Notes under the pieces: model-generated
Told to the model about the DNA's origin: nothing
The model's input: the letters and a program-made list of their open reading frames with translations, nothing else
The model's database searches: none
Program-made: the position numbers and the translations under genes
Shown here: positions 41,571 to 50,412 of the stretch, one piece after another
Position numbering within the stretch: position 1 is the first letter of the stretch
Layout: every line of letters begins with the position of its first letter
NCBI GenBank assembly: GCA_016707605.1
Contig: JADJHJ010000003.1
Location: 62,001-126,000 of the forward strand
Source: Candidatus Promineofilum glycogenicum
GTDB taxonomy: Bacteria > Chloroflexota > Anaerolineae > Promineifilales > Promineifilaceae
Length of the DNA stretch: 64,000 bases
Reading direction: 5' to 3'

Positions 41571-44500
41571 CTACGGATAAGGCGTCCCCCCCGGCTGAGA
41601 CTCATCCGCCGGCACCGGCGTGGACGAAGGCAGGCTTTCCGTCGGCACGCCTTCCTGGGTCGCCGTGGGGCTGGGCGTCTCGGTCGGCGCAACCACGGCC
41701 GGCAGGGTCGCTGTGGCCGTGGGCGGCAGCGTCGGCGCGGCCGTGGCGGGCAGGGTCGCCGTGGGCGGCAGGGTCGGCGTGGCCGTGGGCATGGACGTGC
41801 CGGTGGCGGTCGGCGTCGGCGTCTCGGTCGGTGTCTCGGTCGGCGTGGCCGTCGGCTGCACCAGGTTGACCACCGTCCGCCCTTCTTTCGTCACCGGGTC
41901 GTTCTCCGGCGTGTTGGGGTTGTCGGGGCCGAAGACGATGACGCGGATGGTCACCGGGCCGCTGTAGTCGATCTGCGTCGTGTCCCACACCGCCAGCAGG
42001 CCGTCCTGCACTGCCTCCGGCCGGCGCTCCTGCACCAGCCCCCAGCCGCCGGGGTTTTCGCCCAGCCCATACTCCACCTGATAGCCGGCGAAGTTAGGCC
42101 CCAGAGCCGAGCCGAGGATTTGCACCGCCTGGCGATCGGGCATGTCGCCCTCCTCGCGCGGGCGGGTGATCTCGGCCCGCGGCCGGGGGGTGTTGCCGTC
42201 GCAGCTCTCCGTCGGCGGCGTGCCCAGCGACAGACCGCCGCTGCTCTGCCCCGACCAGCCCTGCCCGGCCGTCTGAATCCACTGCTGGGCCAGCGCCCGC
42301 TCGCGCTCCAGCACCTCCGGCCGGCCGTTGACCGGGATGCCGCCGCCAAACGTCGCCTCGTAGACGGCGTCGTTGCAGAACTCGTTGGCCCGCAGCCCCG
42401 TCCACAGGTCGAGCGAGACGCGGCTGACGCCCTGCGACTCGTCCAGCGGCGGCTGGTCGCCGGCGAACACCTCGACCAGGCGCTGGGCGCAGGGGGTGGT
42501 GGCGCTGACGGCGATGCCCGTGTCGGCGCAGATCTCGCGCTCGACAACGCCCGCCGGCCGCGGGAAGCCCAGCGCCTCCTTGCCGGCCAGGTATTGGGTC
42601 ATAAACTGGTTCCAGATGGGCGCGGCCAGCCGGTAGCCCGACTGCCCGGCGGCGATGGGCTGGTTGTCGGTGTTGCCGATCCACACCGCGGCCAGGGCCT
42701 GCGGCGCGTAGCCGATGGTCCAGCCGTCACGCACGTCGCCGGCCGTCGTGCCCGACGTGCCCGTCTTGACCGCCACCTGATAGCCGGGGATGTTGAGCAG
42801 GTTGTCCTGGCCGAACTCGGCCAGGCGGGCGTTGTTGTCGCTCAGGATGCTGGTCAGCAGGTAGGCGTGCTCGGCGCGCACGCTCTGGACGGTCGTCGCG
42901 CTGGTGGTCGCGCCGGCGATGCCCACGTCATAGAGCACGTTGCCCTGCCGGTCTTCGATGCGGCGGATGGCGTAGGGCGAGGTGTAGAGGCCGCCGTTGG
43001 CCAGCGCGCCGAACGCCCCGGCCATCTCCAGCGGTGGAATCTCGCCGCCGCCCAGAGCCAGGGCCAGGCCATGCTCGCGCGGCTGGCCCACTTCGGCGCA
43101 GCCGCCATCTTGCAGGCTGGTCAGGCCGACCTTCTGCATGTTGACGATGAAGTCGCAGACGCCGACAAACTCCAGCGCCTTGACGGCCGGGATGTTGTAG
43201 GAGTTGGCCAGCGCCGGGCGAACGCGCAGCGGGCCGTGGAACTCGTCGTCGAAGTTCTTGGGGATGTAGGCCGGGTTCGTGCCGTCGGGGAACTCGGTGC
43301 GCACGTCCCACAGCAGCGTGGCCGGCGTCCAGCCGCGCTCGAAGGCCGACAGGTAGACCAGCGGCTTGATGGACGAACCGGCCTGGCGCGGGGCCAGGGC
43401 CATGTTGACCTGGCCGCTGATGGCCTCGTCGTTGAAGTCGGCGCTGCCGACCATGGCCAGAATCTCACCCGTCTGCGGTTGCAGGGCGACCAGAGCGGCG
43501 TTGTTGGCCCCGCCATTGGCCAGCGACTCGCGGTTGGCGGCCACGACCTCTTCGGCGATGCGCTGCGCGTCGGGGTCGAGCGTCGTCTGGATGCTAAGGC
43601 CGCCGCGATAGATCGACTGCGCGCCCAGCAGCTCTTCGGCCTGCTGCAAGACGGTGAAGGTGAAGTGCGGGTGGCGGATGGTGACGGTCGGCCGCTCCAG
43701 GGTGTAGACGCGGGCGGCCATGTCGTTCAGCGCCGCCTGGGCCTCCTCCAGCGTAACGTCCCCGTTGGAGACCATCAGGCTGAGCACTTCGCGCTGGCGG
43801 CCGAGGGCCTTGTCGGGCGCGGTGTAGGGGTCCCACAGAGCCGGGGCCTGGGGCAGCCCGGCCAATACGGACGCCTCGGCCAGCGTCAGGTCGGCGGCCG
43901 ACTTGTTGAAGTAGGTGTTGGCCGCGGCTTCGATGCCATAGGCCAGGTTGCCGTAGTAAATTTCGTTCAGGTACAGCTCGAGAATCTCGTTCTTCTCGTA
44001 AGTACGCGAGATTTCGGCGGCCAGGATGATCTCGCGCACCTTGCGGCGGTAGCTGCGCTCGGTGCGCTCGTCCTCGTCCAGCAGCACGGCGCGCACCAAC
44101 TGTTGCGTGATGGTGCTGGTTCCGGCGACGGCCTGCTGTTCGCGCGCGGCCGTGACCACGGCGCGGGTGAGGGCCAGCACGTCGAAGCCGGGGTTCTCAT
44201 AGAAGCGCTTGTCCTCGGTGGCGATGGTGGCCTGGATGAGCAGGGGCGAGATGCGGTCGAGCGGCACGTAGGTGCGGTTGCCGGCGTTGGGGTCGGCCAG
44301 GGCGTAGAGCAGTTGGCCGTTGCGGTCATAGATGCGCGCCGTCTCGAACGTGCTGGCCTGGCCGCGCAACTCCGACGGCCGCGGCAGGTCGCGGGCGACG
44401 AGGCTGTAGCCGACGGCGGCCGTGCTGGCCAACAGGAATGTGCCGACGACGAAGATCATCAGCGCGATGAGCAGGCCGCGGGCGATGCGGCCGGCGGTCA

Positions 44501-45282
44501 TGGGGCGCTTAGCGTGCGAGACGACGGGGGGGGGCGTTGGATGGGGGGCGGGTGGCGAGTGGCGAGTGGCGGCCTGTTGGCGCTGTTGTTGCTGCTGCTG
44601 GCGCTGTTGTTGTGGCTGTTGCTGTTGCTGCTTGTTGTTGTTGTTGCTGTTGCTGCCATTGCTGCGGCGGATAGCCCTGTTGTTGCGGCGCTTGCGGCTG
44701 GGCTGGGCGCGGCGCGGCCGGCGGCGGTTGTTGGCGCTGCTGATAGGGCGGTTGTTGCGGCGGGGCCACGGGCGGCTGTTGCGGTCGCGGCCGGACGCGC
44801 GTTTGTTCATCGCCGGTCGGGGCGGGGTGGTCGGCGGTCGGCGGTCGGCGGTCATCCGTCCTCGGCCGCGGCTGCTGCTGCGTCGCGCCGGGGAAGGCCA
44901 CGCGCGGCTGCACCCGCGTCGCCTCGGTGTCGTCGACCGTCGGCGTGGACTCCGGCGCGTTCCACTGCCCCTGAGTCAGCGGGCGCTCGGTGCGCCCCTG
45001 GCTGGGCGGCGTCTGGCCGGACGGCGGGTGAATGGTGGCTGTGGGCGTGGCCTGGTCGCTTTCGGGCGGAACGGTGACGGCCAGCGGCGGCAGTTCGGCC
45101 GTCGGCGGCGCGGCCGGCAGCCGATCTGCGTCGGCCGGCGACTGGCCCATCAGGTCGAGCAGGGAGATGGTCTCCGGCTCGCCCGGCGGCGGGGTGTGGC
45201 GGGTGCTGGGTTGCAGCGGCGCAGAGCGGCGCTCCTGGCCGGTCGGTTCTTCGTCTGCCTGGCGGTCTTTGTCGTCTTGCAT
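41571..45282 (-). CDS. Class A penicillin-binding protein with a frameshifted N-terminal extension
   Basis: Downstream of 44501 the frame encodes a bifunctional PBP: helix GRIARGLLIALMIFVVGTFL, transglycosylase with ATEDKRFYENPGFD and GTSTITQQLVRAV, then transpeptidase with the Ser motif RQAGSSIKPL (SxxK), SYN and KTGTSGT, and a C-terminal Thr/Pro-rich tail. Upstream, from ATG at 45282, another frame encodes about 249 residues: a cytoplasmic Pro/Gln-rich region with ETISLLDLMG and the Thr motif TVDDTEATRVQPRVAFPG. It breaks at a G9 tract (44526-44534, plus strand); with eight bases the two frames join at NAPPVVSHAKRPM. I take one gene with a frameshift; otherwise translation may begin at 44501. 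Confidence 0.82.
44526..44534. other. G9 homopolymer at the PBP frame junction
   Basis: Nine G (C on the coding strand). A change of one base joins the N-terminal extension to the PBP frame. GTGGCGAGTGGCGAGTGGCGG, a family H-like repeat, follows at 44552-44572. Confidence 0.85.
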
Positions 45283-45326
45283 ATCGCCTACTTGACGCCG
45301 TGGCCGGGCGGTTGGTTCCAGAAAGT

Positions 45327-45356
45327 TATCCGCAGATTGGGCAGATTCGGCAGATA
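45327..45356. repeat. Family A half-site
   Basis: TATCCGCAGATTGGGCAGAT TCGGCAGATA; single arm next to a family B palindrome. Confidence 0.75.
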
Positions 45357-45362
45357 AAAAAG

Positions 45363-45448
45363 AGATGGCTCACGCAAAGACGCAAAGTACGCCAAGCGAA
45401 GAAAGCTTTCTTCGCTTGGCGTACTTTGCGTCTTTGCGTGAGCCATCT
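45363..45448. repeat. Perfect 86-base palindrome, family B
   Basis: AGATGGCTCACGCAAAGACG starts a 43-base arm; the exact reverse complement follows without a loop, meeting at AAAG/CTTT. It borders the MaoC gene stop codon. Confidence 0.97.
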
Positions 45449-45916
45449 TCATTCCTCTCGACTCTTGACCAACATCGTCCAGTTGCCGCGCTGGGTTGCC
45501 TGGCCGCTCTGGTTGACGACGGCGTACTTCATGACCACGTTGCCGCCGCGCAGCCGCGGGAAGGGCTTCTTGTCGACGATCTCGATCTCGACGTGGACGG
45601 TGTCGCCGATGTAGACCGGCAGGCTGAACTTGGCATCCAACTCGCGAAAGGCCAGCACCGTGCCCTCGATGACGCCCGATTGCACGGCCAGCCCGGTGGC
45701 GATGGACTGGACGAGCAGGCCGTGGGCCACGCGCCGGCCGAAGGTGTCGGCCGCGGCGTATTCGGCGTTGGTGTGAATCTGGTTGAAATCGCCCGACAGC
45801 CCGGCGAAAGTGACGATGTCGGCCTCGGTGATCGTCCGGCCGGCCGTGCGCAGCTTCACGCCGATCTCGAAGTCTTCAAAATACAGGCCCTTGGGCTGGT
45901 AGACAAGCTCGGTCAT
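45449..45916 (-). CDS. MaoC family (R)-enoyl-CoA hydratase-like protein
   Basis: A 155-residue hotdog-fold protein. The hydratase motif GDFNQIHTNAEYAAADTFGRR with the Asn/His pair and RVAHGLLVQSIATGL are clear. It would hydrate enoyl-CoA, perhaps for acyl-CoA or polyester metabolism; MaoC-like proteins also make side-chain dehydratases. It stands alone between prfA and the PBP. Confidence 0.9.
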   Translation of the reverse strand: MTELVYQPKGLYFEDFEIGVKLRTAGRTITEADIVTFAGLSGDFNQIHTNAEYAAADTFGRRVAHGLLVQSIATGLAVQSGVIEGTVLAFRELDAKFSLPVYIGDTVHVEIEIVDKKPFPRLRGGNVVMKYAVVNQSGQATQRGNWTMLVKSREE

Positions 45917-45929
45917 GCTTTCCTCATGC

Positions 45930-46043
45930 AGAAGTGGTCAGTAGGTCAGTGGGTCAGTGGGTCAGTGGGTCAGTGGGTCAGTGGGTCAAGTAAGCAGTTA
46001 TTGGCGGTCTGTGTACTGACCTACTGACCTACTGACCTACTGA
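45930..46043. repeat. Family C tandem repeats
   Basis: Six GGTCAGTG units, an unrelated 30-base spacer and three inverted TACTGACC units. Between prfA and the MaoC gene. Confidence 0.9.
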
Positions 46044-47118
46044 TTACTCCGTCGCTGCCGCCAACTTCTCCGTTTCATCCGCCAACGCCAGCGCGTCAAT
46101 AAACGGGTCGAGGTCGCCGTCCATGACCACCGGCAGGTTGTAGCTGGTGAAGCCGACGCGGTGGTCGGTGACGCGCGACTGGGGGTAGTTGTAGGTGCGA
46201 ATCTTCTCGCTGCGGTCGCCGCTGCCCACCTGGGCCTTGCGCTCGGCGGCCACGGCCGCGCTCTGCTTGTCCTGCTCCATCTCCTGCAACCGGGCCTGGA
46301 TGATAGCCATCGCCAGCCGCTTGTTCTGCGTCAGGCTGCGCTCGGACTGAATCTTGACGAACATGCCCGTCGGCTTGTACACGACGCGGGCGGCCGTGGC
46401 GTTCTTCTGCATGTGCTGGCCGCCGGGGCCGGAGGAGAACTCGGCGGTGATGACCAGATCGCGCTCGTCGAGGGTGATGTCGACGTCGTCCAGTTCGGGC
46501 ATGACGGCCACCGTGGCCGTGCTGGTGTGGATGCGCCCCTGTGACTCCGTTTGCGGCACACGCTGCACGCGATGGACGCCGCTCGAACTTCAGCCGCGAG
46601 TAGGCCCCCTTGCCCTTGACGGCCAGAATGACCTCCTTGTAGCCGCCGATGCCCGTTTCGCTCTCGTCGACGATCTCCGTCTTCCAGCGGCGCTGCTCGG
46701 CGTAGCGGGTATACATGCGCAGCAGGTCACCGGCGAAGATGCCGGCCTCGTCGCCGCCCGCGCCGGCGCGGATTTCGATGAAGACGTTGCGGTCGTCGCG
46801 GGGATCGCGGGGGATGAGCAGGGAGCGTAGGCGGGCGGTCAGTTGTTCGAGTTCGGCCGACAGCCCCTCGACCTCCTCAGCGGCCAGGGCGGCCATCTCC
46901 TCATCCTCTTCGGCCGCGGCCAGTTCGCGGGCCTGGGCCAACTGCTCATCGCGCTGGCGATAGGCGCGGTAGGTCTCCACCAGGTCGCCCATCTCGGTGC
47001 GCTCCTGGGCCAGCTCGGTCACGCGGACGTGGTCGGCCAACACGTCGGGGTCGGCCATCTGCTGTTCGATTTCGTTGTAGCGATCGACGACTTTGTCGAT
47101 TTTGTCGAAGATGCTCAT
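46044..47118 (-). CDS. prfA: Peptide chain release factor 1, frameshifted
   Basis: The N-terminal frame (47118 down to about 46586) reads IFDKIDKVVDRYNEIEQQMA, VFIEIRAGAGGDEAGIFAGDLL and GKGAYSRLKFE. The rest (QRVPQTESQGRIHTST, FSSGPGGQHMQKNATAARVV, RTYNYPQSRVTDHRV) lies in another frame. At 46582-46585 two bases (an AG of GAGAGC) appear missing; restoring them gives KFESGVHRVQRVPQTE. The PQT tripeptide (PxT codon-recognition motif) and the GGQ loop identify RF1, not RF2. RF1 terminates at UAA and UAG and is normally essential, so an assembly error is likely, or a paralogue exists elsewhere. RF2-style programmed frameshifting is not expected here. Confidence 0.88.
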
Positions 47119-47122
47119 GGGT

Positions 47123-47164
47123 AGTGACGAATGACGAGTGACGAGTGACGAGTTCAGAGCGTCA
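47123..47164. repeat. Family H repeat (tgacgag units)
   Basis: GTGACGAATGACGAGTGACG AGTGACGAGTTCAGAGCGTC; the word GACGAGTGACGAGTTCAGAG recurs in pgeF at 52528-52550. Confidence 0.85.
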
Positions 47165-47252
47165 CTGCGTAGTGGTGCCGGCCATTGTGGCCGCGGTTGT
47201 GTTTGAATTGTAAGGGGATTGTATAGCGGGGTGGGGGATGGAACAAGGCGCG

Positions 47253-47861
47253 CTAAGGAGACGCGGCCGCGTGTTGGCGGGCGGTGGCCAGCTTGCGGGC
47301 CATGCGCGGCGAAAGCGCCGCCTCGTGAGGTTCCAGTAGTTCAATGACCCGCGGCCATTGCTCCAGGCGAAAGGCGGCGACAGCCTTCTCGACGGCGACA
47401 CCGAATTGCTGGCGACTCGCATAGGCGGCGCGCACGGCGTCGACGCGGGCGATGGCGGCATCGAAGACGGACAGGTCGCCTTCGAGCAGCGGCGTGCCCA
47501 GCGCGCGCAGCCGGCGGGCGTCGTGGGCGATCTCGACTGCCTGACCTACCTCGACCCATTTATGCGGCTTGTTAGACGGTACAAAGGCCGGATCGAGGTT
47601 GTTCACGCCGATGGAGCGGCCGTGCCGGTCGCGGATACGGAACATCACGTGTGAGCCGTAGTTAATGCCTTCGATGTCAACAGTCAGGTCATCGCGGACG
47701 AACAGCACGCGGAACGGGTTGTCGGACTGCGCCGCGTCTGCCGCAACCTCACGAAAGCCGTACTCGGTGACCAGCCAGTGGAGTTCGGTGTGGCAGATGT
47801 GTTTGAATTCGTCTAGTGTGGGACGGGAGTGTTGGTCACCAAATGATGTTTCGGTCATCAT
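47253..47861 (-). CDS. Hypothetical protein, unrecognised
   Basis: A 202-residue protein with no family I can name: residues 10-40 (RPTLDEFKHICHTELHWLVTEYGF), 40-90 (VRDDLTVDIEGINYGSHVMFRI) and 100-200 helical with VEKAVAAFRLEQWPRVIELLEP. No signal peptide. ATG at 47861 is used in preference to a GTG just upstream. It sits between the restriction system and prfA; it could be accessory to the methyltransferase downstream, which ends 14 bases away, but nothing proves this. Confidence 0.6.
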   Translation of the reverse strand: MMTETSFGDQHSRPTLDEFKHICHTELHWLVTEYGFREVAADAAQSDNPFRVLFVRDDLTVDIEGINYGSHVMFRIRDRHGRSIGVNNLDPAFVPSNKPHKWVEVGQAVEIAHDARRLRALGTPLLEGDLSVFDAAIARVDAVRAAYASRQQFGVAVEKAVAAFRLEQWPRVIELLEPHEAALSPRMARKLATARQHAAASP

Positions 47862-47874
47862 GCGCACCGTTCGT

Positions 47875-49440
47875 TTAGAAGAGACTCAACTGTGTCGCGC
47901 TCATTGCCCGTTCAGATCCCGGTACTAATTCGGCAATCGATGTGGCGTCCACATTGGCCAACTCGTTAGGCTCAAGTTTGTGAAGCCCACCGCCATAGAC
48001 ACGGCCCTCGCCAAGAAGCTGCTCTGGCGCAATCCTGTTTAGGGTTAGCCAAATGCGTCGCAGCAAGGTCGAATCAGCCCTCAATGCGCAAGCCAAACGA
48101 GCTGTTGGATACATGGCCAGGTAGACATTGGCAACAGTGGCGTCGGAGTGATTGAGGATGAACCGAAACGGCCGGCCGCTCTTACCGTCGCTGCGTCCCA
48201 GATAAGTACAGACGATTGGGGCTGGCGGTCGAGTCTCTTGCGAGTACCACGGAGATCGATGGCGGCAAATGTAGCGTTCGTGGACTTGGGCCGATTTGCC
48301 AATTTGTAGATAGGCCGAAAGGTGGGGATAGCGTTCCTGAATCTGTTCCTCACTAAGCCTTGTGTCCAAGAGAAACAGCTGGTGCTTCAGCAAAGGTAGT
48401 CCATCCTCGTCGGCCAAAATTTCATCATCCGGCAGGTAGCGCGGACTAGGGAGAATAGGTCGAAAGAGTTCTATCGGCAGTCTGCGTTCGGTAATTTCGG
48501 AGGCGGTCAGCACGAAGTAGTGATTATCGCCGGTTACAAGTCCACGTTTGATGCGAAAGAAATCTGAGAGAACAGTGGTTGTCTTTTGTCTCACCGTTTC
48601 AGATACCGGGAAGCGTGTCCACTTTGGCGCACGAGCAAGCGACTTAGCTGGAATATCCCGCGACAACTGGGGACTAAGCAGTGTGCCGCCTAAGCTAAAA
48701 GTTACGCTGTGCTTTTCTGGTGGAGGAGTGTTTCTGAACCATACGATGGCCGACGACACAAGAGCATCAGCAAATTGCACGTCGCTCGGATCAAAGCGAT
48801 GTATATGGAGAAGCGTGACCTGGTTGAGCAGGTAGTGCTTGATGGCCCGGCCGTAGTTGACATCCATGAACTCGCTCGGGATGAGCCAACCGGCAACGGC
48901 CCCATCGGTCATCCAGGCATGAGCCAGCCCAAGAAAATGGCTGTAAAGCCCGGCTAACCCGCTTAGCTTCATCTTGCTCGCGCTCAAAGTGCGAGCCTGC
49001 AAACGGGCCTTTTCTCCGTTCTGCAGGTGGTGATGACGAACGTAGGGCGGATTGCAGATGACAAGATCGAAACGCGGTGCAGGTGGCTCCAGGGTGAAGT
49101 CGTCTGGCTTGATGACTAAACCGGCTTGCCTCCACAGTTGTGTTGCCGGTTCTCCATAGTGAGCATCGATCTCAAAGCCAAGTGCTTCCTTGATGCGACT
49201 TTCTGGGAAAACCTGTCGCAGCGCCGAATAGAACGCGCCGGTTCCAATGGCCGGGTCAAGAAATGACACCGCGGTGTCATTGGGGACAAGAGTTGCGGCG
49301 TACTTAAGAATCTCAGTCGCCAGATTGGTCGGCGTAGCGAACTGACCCAGGCGGTTTCGCTCGCTCTGTGTTTTCCGGGAATCGAGTTCTGCCTGAAGGA
49401 TAAGGCGCTGTTCCTCAAGAACGTCGAGCATACCGTTCAT
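47875..49440 (-). CDS. DNA adenine methyltransferase of a XamI-like restriction-modification system
   Basis: A 521-residue N6-adenine MTase (Eco57I/TaqI type). Motif X-like RLGQFATPTNLATEIL, motif I FLDPAIGTGAFYSAL, motif IV ICNPPYVRHHHL (NPPY) and a C-terminal target-recognition region are present. The start codon shares one base with the stop of the endonuclease gene (TAATG), so the two are co-translated. It should protect host DNA against the XamI-like enzyme (family target GTCGAC). Several GTCGAC sites are visible in this window (e.g. 10023 and 21697), so the site is not avoided. Confidence 0.9.
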   Translation of the reverse strand: MNGMLDVLEEQRLILQAELDSRKTQSERNRLGQFATPTNLATEILKYAATLVPNDTAVSFLDPAIGTGAFYSALRQVFPESRIKEALGFEIDAHYGEPATQLWRQAGLVIKPDDFTLEPPAPRFDLVICNPPYVRHHHLQNGEKARLQARTLSASKMKLSGLAGLYSHFLGLAHAWMTDGAVAGWLIPSEFMDVNYGRAIKHYLLNQVTLLHIHRFDPSDVQFADALVSSAIVWFRNTPPPEKHSVTFSLGGTLLSPQLSRDIPAKSLARAPKWTRFPVSETVRQKTTTVLSDFFRIKRGLVTGDNHYFVLTASEITERRLPIELFRPILPSPRYLPDDEILADEDGLPLLKHQLFLLDTRLSEEQIQERYPHLSAYLQIGKSAQVHERYICRHRSPWYSQETRPPAPIVCTYLGRSDGKSGRPFRFILNHSDATVANVYLAMYPTARLACALRADSTLLRRIWLTLNRIAPEQLLGEGRVYGGGLHKLEPNELANVDATSIAELVPGSERAMSATQLSLF

Positions 49441-50402
49441 TATAACCCGAAGAGGGCCAAATCATCGATGCGATGTTCCCACACCCAATCAATACCTTCT
49501 GCCGCCTCATAGCCTAAATACCCGCTGTCGAAGTAGCCGCACAGAAAGAGGTTGAACTGAACACTCTCGCCATAGTTCGCGCGCAGCAGCGCCATTTTCA
49601 TCGCTTCCTCCTTGCGGCGCTTGTTTGTATTGGTAAAGTCGCCGGCCGATTTTGCTTCAAGGAGCAGCGGCAAATCCTGGTAGCGGGCCTTCTTCGGCAT
49701 GACAACCACATCGATGGGAATCGTGACCCTGCGCACGCCGCCCGCCAGCATAACGGAGACGTTCTTGTGAAACGCAAAAGTTCCGGGCGGCAGAGCATCG
49801 AATTCGCGGCTATCGCCTGAAGCTGATTGTGAGTATCCACGAGCTTCAAGCCACGCCTTGATAGTGGCGAGCTGACGCCTTTCCTGGGCGTTGCGAATAA
49901 TCGGATTGGCGACCGACCCACACAATCTGTCGGCGATAATCGTCGCTGCACGATGAATCTCGACGTCCGTCGGCGGCTGCGCCCGTCCTATCCAGACGAA
50001 GATGTCGGGGTCGACCATCGCCTGAATTATGCGCCCTATCCTGGCTAAAGCCTCCTCAATATCCACGGGGTTCATGCGCAAGGGCAACCGCTTGCGAAGT
50101 TCCATACTCTTGACGATATGACTGGAGACCCCAGCCAGTCCAATAAGCCGGTCGACCGCCAGCGGTGGGCAGGTGGACATGCGAAGCGTTGGCAGTATCT
50201 CTGGATGCTGCTGCATAATCGTCGGACGGATGTCGGTCATGTTGCCGGTCAGGCGAAGAGTAGCTTCTACGTCGGCCGCCGTCTGAATGCGCGTCGCGCG
50301 AAACGCTTCCGGGGCGAAGGCCATGAACCATTCGTTATACATATCCACCGACTGGGCGATGTCCGCTTTCCAGCGGGTGGGCTTGTCAGAGTTAACCGCC
50401 AC
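49440..50402 (-). CDS. XamI-family type II restriction endonuclease
   Basis: A 320-residue protein whose start NSDKPTRWKADIAQSVDMYN EWFMAFAPEAFRATRIQT and PTIMQQHPEILPTLRMSTCPPLA match the XamI family pattern. The catalytic PD-(D/E)xK core is probably VTIPIDVVV (Asp) with LPLLLEAKSAGD (E-x-K). Members cut GTCGAC (SalI-type site); here the site is inferred from family only. The enzyme lies immediately upstream of its methyltransferase. Confidence 0.88.
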   Translation of the reverse strand: MAVNSDKPTRWKADIAQSVDMYNEWFMAFAPEAFRATRIQTAADVEATLRLTGNMTDIRPTIMQQHPEILPTLRMSTCPPLAVDRLIGLAGVSSHIVKSMELRKRLPLRMNPVDIEEALARIGRIIQAMVDPDIFVWIGRAQPPTDVEIHRAATIIADRLCGSVANPIIRNAQERRQLATIKAWLEARGYSQSASGDSREFDALPPGTFAFHKNVSVMLAGGVRRVTIPIDVVVMPKKARYQDLPLLLEAKSAGDFTNTNKRRKEEAMKMALLRANYGESVQFNLFLCGYFDSGYLGYEAAEGIDWVWEHRIDDLALFGL

Positions 50403-50412
50403 TTGTCACCTG

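Noticed and set aside
42120..45077. A 985-codon open frame antisense to the penicillin-binding protein
   Set aside because: It mirrors the strong codon bias of the PBP gene, has a low-complexity Gly/Ala/Arg/Val-rich composition and no recognisable motif.
46044..47118. Programmed frameshift in prfA
   Set aside because: Programmed +1 shifting with a UGA slippery site is a prfB feature; here the change is a missing AG, and the PQT motif marks RF1.
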